A DNA stretch of 5,145 bases from Chloroflexota bacterium (GCA_022574265.1 JACZSI010000129.1:1-5145), one strand, 5' to 3'. Shown: positions 1 to 5,145, numbered from the stretch's first letter. Numbers and translations: made by a program. Notes: a model not told the origin generated them from the sequence alone.

Positions 1-809
1 ACCTGGCCGTGCTCGCCGCCGGCTCGTTCCGCATCGAGTCGGTCGTCCCGGTGGATATGTTCCCGCAGACGCACCACGTCGAATGCGTGGCGACGCTCAC
101 GTTGGACGAGGACCGTCGCGCCCGGCTGGAAGCGCGGCGAAGCCTCGTGCTCGCGTCGTCCTCGCCGCGACGCAGCGACATCCTCACGCGCCTGGGCCTC
201 GGGTTCGAGCTCGCGCCGTCCGGCATCGACGAGGGCGCCTACGGGGGTACGGGCGAGGGCACCGCCACGGAGGTCGCCCTCGCGCGGGCGATGGCGAAGG
301 CGCGAGCGTCAGCGGCCGCTCGGGACTCCGGCACGGTCGTCGGCGCCGACACCGTCGTCGAGCTCGATGGAGCGGTCCTCGGCAAGCCGGCCGATGCGGC
401 GGAGGCCACGGCCATGCTGCGCTCGCTGCGCGGGCGGGAGCACCGCGTCATCACGGGGCTCGCGCTGGTCGATGCCGCCACGGGCGAGGAGCGCTCCGGC
501 TATCGTGCCTCGCGCGTCATCATGCGTGACTACACCGACGACGAGATCGCGGCGTACGTGGCCAGCGGCGACCCGTTCGACAAGGCAGGCGCCTACGCCG
601 TGCAGAGCGAGACGTTCGCGCCCGCCGCGGAGGTCCGGGGCTGCTACCTCAACGTCGTCGGGCTGCCGGTGTGCGAGCTGCTGAAGGTCGCGGCCGGCTT
701 CGGATTGCGGCTCGACCCCTCGCCCGCGCTCCCGTGGCCGGAGCTCGAGCGCTGCCCGCAGTGCGCGGCCCGCGCCGCCGGGCGCGCCAGACGGCCGCGC
801 AAGCGATGA
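1..809 (+). CDS. maf: RlmD/TrmA-type RNA methyltransferase C-terminus fused in frame to Maf nucleotide pyrophosphatase (5' partial)
   Basis: The frame is open from the left edge (first full codon at base 3) to TGA at 807-809. Residues below are numbered from the GTG at base 9. Residues 12-30 carry VDMFPQTHHVECV, the C-terminal signature of TrmA/RlmD uridine C5-methyltransferases; E25 matches the catalytic general base (E424 of E. coli RlmD). A basic and acidic linker of about 15 residues follows, then a full Maf domain (about 46-230). It has the SSSPRR loop, GADTVV with the catalytic Asp D114, LGKP, REHRVITG and DKAGAYAVQ. The DKAGAY form fits the YhdE-type branch, which hydrolyses dTTP/UTP to the monophosphate, rather than the YceF type. 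A tail with CPQC (C249, C252) and a basic end follows. No stop separates the two domains, so a fusion is the direct reading. Internal Maf starts (TTG 102, CTG 126, GTG 147) lack a Shine-Dalgarno sequence. The stop overlaps the next ATG by 4 bases. Confidence 0.88.
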   Translation, partial: LAVLAAGSFRIESVVPVDMFPQTHHVECVATLTLDEDRRARLEARRSLVLASSSPRRSDILTRLGLGFELAPSGIDEGAYGGTGEGTATEVALARAMAKARASAAARDSGTVVGADTVVELDGAVLGKPADAAEATAMLRSLRGREHRVITGLALVDAATGEERSGYRASRVIMRDYTDDEIAAYVASGDPFDKAGAYAVQSETFAPAAEVRGCYLNVVGLPVCELLKVAAGFGLRLDPSPALPWPELERCPQCAARAAGRARRPRKR

Positions 810-1096
810 ACTTCTTCGGCATCGGCAACATGGAGCTGATCGTCGTCCTGCTCGTTGCCCTGCTCGTCCTGGGGCCGGCGCGGATGGTGGACGCGGCGCG
901 CACGGTGGGCAAGTTCTGGAACGAGGCGCAGCGCACGCTACGCTCGGTCGCGGATACGGCCACCGCGCAGCTCGACGCGCGGCCCCCGGCCGAGGCGAGC
1001 GAGCCGGAGCCGAGCCCCGAGGGCTCGGTGGCGCGCGGCGGCGGCGAGCCGGACGAAGCGCCGGCGCCCGAGCCGCCGGAGGAGCCGCGTGGCTGA
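806..1096 (+). CDS. tatB: Sec-independent (twin-arginine) translocase TatA/TatB-family protein, TatB-like
   Basis: This 96-residue membrane protein has the TatA/B plan: a short N-terminus (MNFFGIGNMEL), one transmembrane helix at about residues 10-23, an LGPAR hinge, an amphipathic helix (about 27-50), and a disordered Pro/Glu/Ala-rich tail (about 55-96). TatB acts with TatC as the receptor that binds twin-arginine signal peptides at the inner face of the cytoplasmic membrane. The Leu-Gly-Pro hinge and the Glu at residue 10 near the helix start resemble TatB more than TatA, whose hinge is usually Phe-Gly. A clear TatA lies at 3428-3637, which supports the TatB assignment. ATG at 806 overlaps the stop of the maf gene (ATGA). 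No Shine-Dalgarno precedes it, so translation is probably coupled. The frame is open upstream, but the family start fits 806. TatA/TatB naming outside proteobacteria is uncertain. Confidence 0.85.
   Translation: MNFFGIGNMELIVVLLVALLVLGPARMVDAARTVGKFWNEAQRTLRSVADTATAQLDARPPAEASEPEPSPEGSVARGGGEPDEAPAPEPPEEPRG
1078..1084 (+). promoter_or_regulatory. Shine-Dalgarno sequence of tatC
   Basis: GGAGGAG lies inside the end of the TatB-like gene and ends four bases before the GTG at 1089. It is the best ribosome binding site in the rightward operon and decides the tatC start over the in-frame ATG at 1104. Confidence 0.7.
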
Positions 1097-1895
1097 GAGC
1101 GGCATGACCCTGCGCGAGCACCTCGACGAGCTGCGCCGGCGGCTCATGTTCGTCGTCGCGTTCCTCCTCGTCGCGACGATCGTGGCGTTCTTCTTCCGCG
1201 ACCCCGTGCTGCGCTTCCTGCTCGAGCCTGGCTTCGGCGGCTCTGGCGAGAAGCCCATCGCGACCGAGGTGCTCGAGACCATCAGCGTGACCTTCAAGGT
1301 CACGCTCCTGGCCGGCCTCGCCGCCTCGCTCCCCGTGATCCTCTACCAGGTCATCATGTTCGCGTCGCCTGGCCTCACCGCCCGGGAGCGCCGGTACCTC
1401 TTCCTGCTGCTCCCCGGCGTGCTGACTGCTTTCGGTGCGGGCGTCGCCTTCGCTTACTACGTCCTCCTGCCACCCGCGCTCAACTTCCTGTTCCTGTTCC
1501 AGGGCGATGTCGTCGACATCCAGCCTCGCGTCGCCAGCTACATCAACCTCATCACGACGCTGATGTTCTGGATGGGCGTCGTCTTCGAGATACCCATCGT
1601 CATGTTCGGGCTGGCGCGCCTGGGCGTCGTGACGCCGCGGTGGCTCGGCCGCTTCCGGCGCCTCGCCGTCGTCTTGGCCTTCGTGGCCGCCGCCATGATC
1701 ACGCCCACCTTCGACCCGGTGAACCAGACGCTGGTCGCCGTGCCGATCATCGTGATGTACGAGGCCGGCATCCTGCTCGCGCGTCTCGGCCAGCGGCTCC
1801 GGGGGCGCGGGCAGCCGCGGGAGCCCAAGACGCCGCTCGTGCGCCGCGTCGGCCGCAGGCTGCGGTTCTGGGACCGCGGCGGCGCTGGGGGGTAG
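1089..1895 (+). CDS. tatC: Sec-independent protein translocase TatC
   Basis: TatC is the polytopic receptor that recognises the twin-arginine motif of folded export substrates. The 268-residue product has the expected length and about six membrane helices. Diagnostic parts are the cytosolic N-terminal LREHLDELRRRL (8-19), SPGLTARERR (93-102) in the first cytosolic loop with F91 and E100 matching E. coli F94 and E103, VFEIP with E167 (E. coli E170), and ITPTFDPVNQ with D209 (E. coli D211). All the known signal-peptide contact residues I could align are present. I chose GTG at 1089 because GGAGGAG lies at 1078-1084, four bases upstream; ATG at 1104 is too far from that site. It overlaps the TatB-like gene by 8 bases, so the two are co-translated. 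The C-terminus has a basic extension of about 35 residues (from about 233) that is longer than in E. coli. The gene ends just after a run of six G. Confidence 0.96.
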   Translation: MAESGMTLREHLDELRRRLMFVVAFLLVATIVAFFFRDPVLRFLLEPGFGGSGEKPIATEVLETISVTFKVTLLAGLAASLPVILYQVIMFASPGLTARERRYLFLLLPGVLTAFGAGVAFAYYVLLPPALNFLFLFQGDVVDIQPRVASYINLITTLMFWMGVVFEIPIVMFGLARLGVVTPRWLGRFRRLAVVLAFVAAAMITPTFDPVNQTLVAVPIIVMYEAGILLARLGQRLRGRGQPREPKTPLVRRVGRRLRFWDRGGAGG

Positions 1896-1958
1896 GCAGC
1901 CATCGCCGCCATCGCGCAGCGGCTCTCCCGCGCGACCCCTTTCTACTACGGCTGGATC

Positions 1959-3167
1959 GTGGTCGTCGTCGCGGGCGTGGCCAACGCCTCGCGGGTCTCC
2001 AGCGCCGTCGAGGTATCGAGCGTGTTCGTCCCGGCGCTCGTGGCCGAGTTCGGATGGAGCCGCACCCTCATCGCCAGCGCCACGACCCTGGGTGGAGTCG
2101 CGACCGCGCTGTCCGGTCCCATCGTCGGCCGCATCCTCGACCGCTACGGCGGGCGCATCGTCGTCCCCCTGGGCGCCCTGGCCGTCGGGGCCGGCTGCAT
2201 CGCGCTGGCCAGCGTGCAGACCGCGGCGGTGTTCGTCGTCGTCTACGCCCTCGTCCGGATGGCCGGACAGAGCTTCATGCAGTTCCCGAACCAAGTCACC
2301 GTGGCGAAGTGGTTCGAGCGGCGCCGGGGCACGGCCACCGCCCTGCTGGTCGGCATCGGCTCGGTCGGCCTGATCGTGGCGCCCGTGGCCGTCCAAGCCA
2401 TCATCGGCCGTGCGGGCATCGGCGCTGCCTGGATCGCGCTGGGCGTGCTGGCACTGAGCCTGGGCGTGCTGCCGACCCTGCTGCTGAGCGCGCGGCGGCC
2501 GGAGGACCTGGGGCTGCGGCCGGACGGCGCCGAGCGCGAGGCCGCCGTGGCGGAGGCGGAGCCGAGCGGGGACGGCGACCCGGCCGCCGACTGGACGGTC
2601 CGTGAGGCTCTACGCACGCGGGCGCTCTACCTGCTGCTGGGCTCGACCGTCTTCTTCTCGCTCGCCTCCACGGGCGTTGGCTTCCACCAGCTCTCCTACT
2701 ACCTGGAGCGCGGCATCTCGCCGGGGACGGCCGCCGCGGCCGTGAGCAGCTTCGCCTTCGGCCTGATGGTGGGGGGCATCATGTGGGGCTGGCTGGCCGA
2801 CCGCTTGCGCGTGCAGCTGCTGCTGACCGTCGAGTATGCGATGGCCGCGGTCCTGATGCTGCTGCTGCTCGGCGTGCGCACGCCCGTCCAAGCGCTGCCG
2901 ATCTCCTTCGGCTTCGGCATGCTGGTGGGCGGGGCGCTGGCCATGCCGACGCTGCTCCTCGCGGCCTACTACGGCCGCCGCTACCTGGGCTCGATCGCGG
3001 GCATCTTGCAGATGGCGCGAGGCCTCGCGCTGGGGTCGGGGCCGCTGGTGGCGGGCATCATCTACGACCTGAACGGCTCCTACGCGCCCGCGTTCACGGC
3101 GTTCTCCGTCATGTGCGTGGGCGCCGTCGTGATGATGGCGTTCGTGCGGAGGCCCGTTCGGGGGTAG
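1959..3167 (+). CDS. Major facilitator superfamily transporter (monocarboxylate/oxalate-formate antiporter-like), start uncertain
   Basis: This is a 12-helix secondary transporter, 402 residues if translated from GTG 1959. Motif A after helix 2 is GPIVGRILDRYGGR (53-66). A weaker copy, WGWLADRL, lies in the second half. WFERRRGTATAL sits in the first half, and a central cytosolic loop begins RRPEDLGLRPDG, followed by an acidic stretch that links the two six-helix halves. These loop motifs recall the monocarboxylate/oxalate-formate antiporter-like branch; the substrate cannot be read from the sequence. The family's usual N-terminal FYYGW is encoded at 1941-1955, upstream of the first standard start. 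The frame is open back to the tatC TAG (1893-1895) but has no ATG, GTG, TTG or CTG there. ATC at 1902 would give about 421 residues and is preceded by GGGGGGTAGG. No Shine-Dalgarno precedes GTG 1959. Translation probably depends on coupling to tatC, or the start codon has been lost. Confidence 0.88.
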   Translation: MVVVAGVANASRVSSAVEVSSVFVPALVAEFGWSRTLIASATTLGGVATALSGPIVGRILDRYGGRIVVPLGALAVGAGCIALASVQTAAVFVVVYALVRMAGQSFMQFPNQVTVAKWFERRRGTATALLVGIGSVGLIVAPVAVQAIIGRAGIGAAWIALGVLALSLGVLPTLLLSARRPEDLGLRPDGAEREAAVAEAEPSGDGDPAADWTVREALRTRALYLLLGSTVFFSLASTGVGFHQLSYYLERGISPGTAAAAVSSFAFGLMVGGIMWGWLADRLRVQLLLTVEYAMAAVLMLLLLGVRTPVQALPISFGFGMLVGGALAMPTLLLAAYYGRRYLGSIAGILQMARGLALGSGPLVAGIIYDLNGSYAPAFTAFSVMCVGAVVMMAFVRRPVRG

Positions 3168-3179
3168 GACGAGGCCGTC

Positions 3180-3276
3180 GTCGTGGACGGGGGGGCGAGG
3201 AGGGGAGTGCCATCACCGGCGGGCGGCTGTTGGTGCCGTTCCCCTGCGACCGCTGTCGTGGACGGAGGGGGAGTGC
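3180..3276 (+). repeat. Pair of imperfect direct repeats (GTCGTGGACGG ... AGTGC)
   Basis: GTCGTGGACGG occurs at 3180-3190 and again at 3255-3265, 75 bases apart. Each copy is followed by a G-rich stretch ending in GAGGGG(G)AGTGC (3200-3210 and 3265-3276). The second copy is shorter, lacking about 9 bases between the two blocks. This looks like a duplicated piece of the spacer or part of a dispersed repeat. Function is unknown. Confidence 0.55.
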
Positions 3277-3278
3277 AG

Positions 3279-3295
3279 AGGGGCGGAGCCCCTTT
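3279..3295 (+). terminator. Possible intrinsic terminator of the rightward operon
   Basis: AGGGGC (3279-3284) pairs with GCCCCT (3288-3293) across a GGA loop and is followed by TT before a G. It is the first stem in the spacer with any T-run after the transporter stop at 3165-3167. The T-tract is short (three T in all), so termination strength is doubtful. It may equally be the first arm of a repeat element. Confidence 0.4.
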
Positions 3296-3302
3296 GCCGG
3301 GG

Positions 3303-3324
3303 GTGCGGGGGGTGTCCCCCGCAC
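3303..3324. repeat. Perfect 9-bp GC-rich hairpin
   Basis: GTGCGGGGG (3303-3311) is the exact reverse complement of CCCCCGCAC (3316-3324), with a GTGT loop. No T-run follows on either strand, so it is not a classical intrinsic terminator. It sits 9 bases after the previous stem and 12 bases before the next. Confidence 0.75.
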
Positions 3325-3336
3325 TCGATGAAATCG

Positions 3337-3360
3337 CCCCCTTCCTGGCCAGGAAGGGGG
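3337..3360. repeat. Perfect 24-base palindrome (CCCCCTTCCTGG / CCAGGAAGGGGG)
   Basis: Bases 3337-3348 are the exact reverse complement of 3349-3360. As a hairpin this gives a 10-bp stem with a GGCC loop. A mini-stem, CGAT-GAA-ATCG, lies just before it at 3326-3336. Read leftward, the palindrome is followed by CGATTTC, so it could help end the tatA transcript. The double-strand symmetry also fits a REP-like dispersed element or a protein-binding palindrome. Confidence 0.75.
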
Positions 3361-3427
3361 ACGGGGGGATGGTCGAAACGCTTGTGGGGTGTCGCCGCCG
3401 CGCTGTGCGGAGGGAGCGCCGCGGAAC

Positions 3428-3637
3428 CTAGCTCTTCTCGCTCGTGGCCTCGGACTTGTCCTCGGACGCGCTCTCGTCCTTAGGCTCCTCGTCCTTGCCC
3501 CCGGTGACGGCCGAGCGGAACTCGCGTATGCCCTTGCCCATGGCGCGTCCGACCTCCGGCACGCGGCTCGCGCCGAAGATGACCAGCACGATCGCGAGGA
3601 CGACCACGAGCTCTTGCCAACCGATCCCTAGAGGCAT
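3428..3637 (-). CDS. tatA: Twin-arginine translocase subunit TatA
   Basis: The 69-residue product matches TatA in length and design. It has a short N-terminus (MPLGIGWQEL), one membrane helix (about 10-21), the Phe-Gly hinge (IFGASRVPEVGRAMGKGI), an amphipathic helix along the membrane (about 26-44), and a charged, disordered Lys/Glu/Ser tail. TatA subunits assemble on the TatBC-substrate complex to let folded proteins cross the cytoplasmic membrane. Its hinge is Phe-Gly, unlike the Leu-Gly-Pro of the TatB-like protein encoded beside tatC, so the two are likely to have distinct jobs. The start is the ATG at 3637-3635; no Shine-Dalgarno sequence precedes it, and a promoter-like pair lies immediately upstream. 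It follows holA by 61 bases on the same strand and converges with the transporter gene. Confidence 0.93.
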   Translation of the reverse strand: MPLGIGWQELVVVLAIVLVIFGASRVPEVGRAMGKGIREFRSAVTGGKDEEPKDESASEDKSEATSEKS

Positions 3638-3646
3638 AGCGCAATC

Positions 3647-3675
3647 AGCATAGCGCGGGCGGCCCCCGCAGGCAA
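3647..3675 (-). promoter_or_regulatory. Putative sigma70-type promoter of tatA, nearly leaderless
   Basis: On the minus strand, TTGCCT (3675-3670) and TATGCT (3652-3647) match the -35 and -10 consensus at four of six positions each, with the ideal 17-base spacing. Only nine bases separate the -10 from the tatA ATG at 3637, so transcription would begin within a few bases of the start codon. That would explain the missing ribosome binding site. In a GC-rich genome such matches can occur by chance. Confidence 0.45.
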
Positions 3676-3690
3676 CGGCGTTGCGGGGCC
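3661..3690. repeat. GC-rich inverted repeat between holA and tatA
   Basis: CCCCGCA (3664-3670) pairs with TGCGGGG (3682-3688), and GG/CC (3661-3662 with 3689-3690) extends it past one bulged C. An alternative inner stem is GCAAC/GTTGC around GGC (3672-3684). It lies just after the holA stop and overlaps the proposed tatA promoter. There is no T-run on the minus strand, so it is at best a weak terminator. Confidence 0.5.
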
Positions 3691-3698
3691 GGTTGCGC

Positions 3699-4721
3699 TC
3701 AGCGCACGGGTGCCGCGCTCGGCACTTGTGCCCTGGCGATCAGCTCCGTCAGCGCCAGCTCGGCGCTCGCGCCGCCCGTCTTCATCGCCAGGTCCGCCTC
3801 GACCAGGAGGGCGTAGAGCCGCCGCACGGCTTCGGGGGGGAACCGGCGCGCTTGGTCTGCCACCTTGCGCACGACGAAGTCGGAGCCGGTGCCCAGGCGC
3901 TTGCCCCACTCGTCCCTGGCGACCTTCGATCGAGCGAGCTCCTGCGCGATGGCGACCATGCGGGCCTGGCGCGCGATCATCGTGATCTGGGCCTGGGCCG
4001 AGGTGCTGCCGCCGAGCAAGCGCGACATCACTTTGAGCGCCGCGTCCGTCCGGTTCTCCATCACGGCGTCGACCAGATCGAAGATGCTCGATTCCCGCGT
4101 CTGGGCGACCAGCGCGCTGACGTCCTCGGCGGTGATCGGCCCCTCCGCGCGGTAGATCGCCAGCTTCTCGATCTCCGAGTCCAGCGTCCACAGGTCGGAG
4201 CCCACGTGCTCGACCAGCAGCGCCACCGCCTGCTGCTCGATCTGCGCGCCCTTGGCCTCCGCGCGCTTGCGTACCCACGAAGCGAGGGCATCGCCACGTG
4301 GCGCCGTGAACTCGCGCGATTTCGCGCGCTCCGGGCCCAACTTGCTGATCTTGCCGCGTAGGGGGTTGCTCGGCGCGATCTTGCCTTCGAGGAACACGGC
4401 GTCGGTCGAGGTCGGGAGCCGTTCGAGCAGCTCCACGAGGCCGGCGGCCGGGTCTGCCGCCGCGTTCGCGGGACGGCCGCGGCCCCGCTGGGCGCGGTCG
4501 TCGTCGGCGGTGGCCAGCAAACCGCTGACGATCACGAGCCGCCGATCCGCCAGGAACGGGGTGACCATCGCGGCCGCGCCGAAGCGGTCGAGGCTGAACT
4601 CGCCGGCGCCCAGCCGCGTCACGTTCGCGTCGCGGACCTCCGGCGGGCCGACGAGCTCCAGCAGCTCGCCGAGCGCCTCTTGCGCCGAGAAGCCGTCGTC
4701 GCCGTGGAAAATGTAGATCAT
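3699..4721 (-). CDS. holA: DNA polymerase III subunit delta (clamp loader)
   Basis: Delta is the wrench of the clamp loader: it binds and opens the sliding clamp (beta) so the replicative polymerase can be loaded on DNA. The 340-residue product is close to the usual length. The N-terminal domain begins MIYIFHGDDGFSAQEAL (1-17), the typical delta start, and includes TPFLADRRLVIVSGL (54-68). DLWTLDSEIEKLAIY (176-190) followed by ITAEDV and ESSIFDLVDAV (210-220) is the central-domain signature. The C-terminal collar domain ends with GGASAELALTELIARA. Delta has an AAA+ fold but no working nucleotide site, and I see no Walker A motif, as expected. A charged low-complexity insert (about residues 72-94, rich in Asp, Arg and Ala) is probably a surface loop. 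The start at ATG 4721 is fixed by the family N-terminus. I see no Shine-Dalgarno and no convincing -10 upstream. Confidence 0.95.
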   Translation of the reverse strand: MIYIFHGDDGFSAQEALGELLELVGPPEVRDANVTRLGAGEFSLDRFGAAAMVTPFLADRRLVIVSGLLATADDDRAQRGRGRPANAAADPAAGLVELLERLPTSTDAVFLEGKIAPSNPLRGKISKLGPERAKSREFTAPRGDALASWVRKRAEAKGAQIEQQAVALLVEHVGSDLWTLDSEIEKLAIYRAEGPITAEDVSALVAQTRESSIFDLVDAVMENRTDAALKVMSRLLGGSTSAQAQITMIARQARMVAIAQELARSKVARDEWGKRLGTGSDFVVRKVADQARRFPPEAVRRLYALLVEADLAMKTGGASAELALTELIARAQVPSAAPVR

Positions 4722-4824
4722 CGCTGGGGTGTTGGGAGGCCGGATGCCAGGGGGCCGGGCTTCGCTCTGGGGCCGATAGCGGCCTATACTTTCCGTGCCT
4801 GTTGTTCCTGGGGAAGGAGGGGTC
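4722..4824. promoter_or_regulatory. Divergent promoter region between holA and the DUF1232 gene
   Basis: For the rightward gene, TATACT (4785-4790) matches the -10 consensus at five of six positions. TTCGCT (4761-4766) is a weak -35 at 18-base spacing. A perfect inverted repeat, GGCCG-ATAG-CGGCC (4771-4784), fills the spacer and touches the -10, a position where a repressor or activator could act. AAGGAGG (4814-4820) is a strong Shine-Dalgarno four bases before GTG 4825. No clear promoter is seen for holA on the other strand. Confidence 0.55.
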
Positions 4825-5145
4825 GTGGCGCTCTTCGCGTTCCTGCGCCGACTCGGGACCGTAGTCTACTTGATGACCCATCCGGACGTGCCACTCCGGC
4901 TGAAGACGCTGCCGGTTCTCGCCCTGGCGTATGTCCTGTTCCCCCGGGACCTCGTCATCGACTTTCGTCCGCTCGGCCTCGGCCTCATCGACGACCTCAT
5001 CGTCGTCACGGTGCTCCTGGGCATCTTCACCTCGCGCGGCTGGTACCACATCGAGCGGGCGAAGAAGGGCAAGGACGACGCGATCCCGACCGCCTTCGAG
5101 GTCGTGAAGCCCGACGCCGAGCCTGAGGACGGCGACGGCGACGGC
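4825..5145 (+). CDS. DUF1232 (YkvA-type) membrane protein, 3' partial
   Basis: Translation from GTG 4825 gives 107 residues and is still open at the right edge. Residues 18-60 follow the DUF1232 pattern: THPDVPLRLKTLP, then a hydrophobic stretch, FPRDLVIDF (Pro40, Asp42, Asp46) and LIDDLIVV (Asp56, Asp57). Two hydrophobic segments (about 28-40 and 52-68) could be a membrane hairpin. A charged stretch follows (HIERAKKGKDD), then an acidic tail ending in Asp-Gly repeats. DUF1232 proteins are small, often membrane-linked and of unknown function; no catalytic role should be assumed. The start is supported by AAGGAGG (4814-4820) and by the absence of any in-frame start codon upstream to 4798. It is transcribed divergently from holA. 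The (GACGGC)3 repeat at the edge may be near the natural C-terminus. Confidence 0.85.
   Translation, partial: MALFAFLRRLGTVVYLMTHPDVPLRLKTLPVLALAYVLFPRDLVIDFRPLGLGLIDDLIVVTVLLGIFTSRGWYHIERAKKGKDDAIPTAFEVVKPDAEPEDGDGDG
5128..5145 (+). repeat. (GACGGC)3 hexanucleotide repeat at the window edge
   Basis: Three exact tandem copies of GACGGC code for Asp-Gly repeats in the acidic tail of the DUF1232 protein. The tract may continue beyond the window. Confidence 0.7.

Larger units (their letters stand above)
3168..3427. other. Convergent non-coding spacer with direct repeats and clustered inverted repeats
   Basis: These 260 bases separate the ends of the rightward transporter gene and the leftward tatA. 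Short open frames here have no family resemblance and arise from the GC-rich composition. The spacer contains G-rich tracts, an 11-base direct repeat pair, and at least three strong inverted repeats between 3279 and 3360, annotated separately. The remaining 3361-3427 is G-rich, with only a weak CCGC/GCGG arm pair at 3398-3410. No gene is supported. Confidence 0.8.

Noticed and set aside
309..2396. A 695-codon open frame on the minus strand, antisense to maf, tat genes and the transporter
   Set aside because: It is rich in His, Asp, Arg and Glu with no family motif, and it spans four well-supported genes on the other strand. Long antisense frames are expected where codon third positions are nearly all G or C.
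1640..2605. A 321-codon plus-strand frame overlapping tatC and the transporter
   Set aside because: Its composition is almost entirely Arg, Gly, Pro, Ala and His, it has no motif, and it overlaps two real genes in another frame.
3337..3360. CRISPR repeat or attachment site reading of the palindrome
   Set aside because: There is only one copy, with no regular spacers, and no integrase, tRNA or Cas gene nearby.
3183..3431. A small open frame in the convergent spacer as a possible small protein gene
   Set aside because: It runs through the inverted repeats, shows no ribosome site or family resemblance, and ends inside tatA's end by chance.
3628..5049. A 473-codon minus-strand frame overlapping holA and the DUF1232 gene
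   Set aside because: holA reads in another frame of the same strand with clear family motifs, and DUF1232 is supported on the other strand by a strong ribosome site. This frame is low-complexity Arg/Gly/Pro-rich sequence.
4680..5126. A 148-codon plus-strand frame at the right end
   Set aside because: The neighbouring frame from GTG 4825 has the DUF1232 motif and a Shine-Dalgarno sequence; this one has neither.

Overview
The window is a gene-dense, very GC-rich bacterial chromosome segment with short spacers, 4-8 base overlaps and frequent GTG starts. Gene content (Maf, a Tat translocase, DNA polymerase III delta, DUF1232) is housekeeping-like rather than mobile. The major facilitator type, the GC content and the GC-rich hairpins between genes would suit a Chloroflexota-like bacterium (Dehalococcoidia/SAR202 type), but that placement is inference and weak. 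I see no transposase, integrase, CRISPR array, tRNA or rRNA.

Layout. Bases 1-3167 read rightward as one tight unit. It begins with the 3' end of an RlmD/TrmA-type RNA uridine C5-methyltransferase that runs without a stop into a Maf nucleotide pyrophosphatase (1-809). Next come a TatA/TatB-family protein with a TatB-like hinge (806-1096), TatC (1089-1895) and a major facilitator transporter (about 1902/1959-3167). The first three genes overlap one another. The transporter follows TatC in the same reading frame, separated by one TAG codon, and has no ordinary start codon ahead of its conserved N-terminal FYYGW motif.

Bases 3168-3427 are a non-coding convergent spacer full of structure: a direct-repeat pair and a run of closely packed, GC-rich inverted repeats that look like a dispersed repeat unit and/or a terminator. 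Leftward from there lie tatA (3428-3637), with a possible promoter immediately upstream, and holA, the delta subunit of the replicative clamp loader (3699-4721). A 103-base divergent spacer holds a promoter for the last gene, a DUF1232 membrane protein that starts at 4825 with a strong Shine-Dalgarno sequence and runs off the right edge.

Together the three Tat genes supply a complete twin-arginine export system (TatA pore, TatB-like adaptor, TatC receptor), split over two convergent transcripts. Most of the window is ordinary. The parts worth a second look are the methyltransferase-Maf fusion, the start-less transporter junction, the hairpin array and the possibly leaderless tatA promoter. 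I did not find evidence of a wholly new system.
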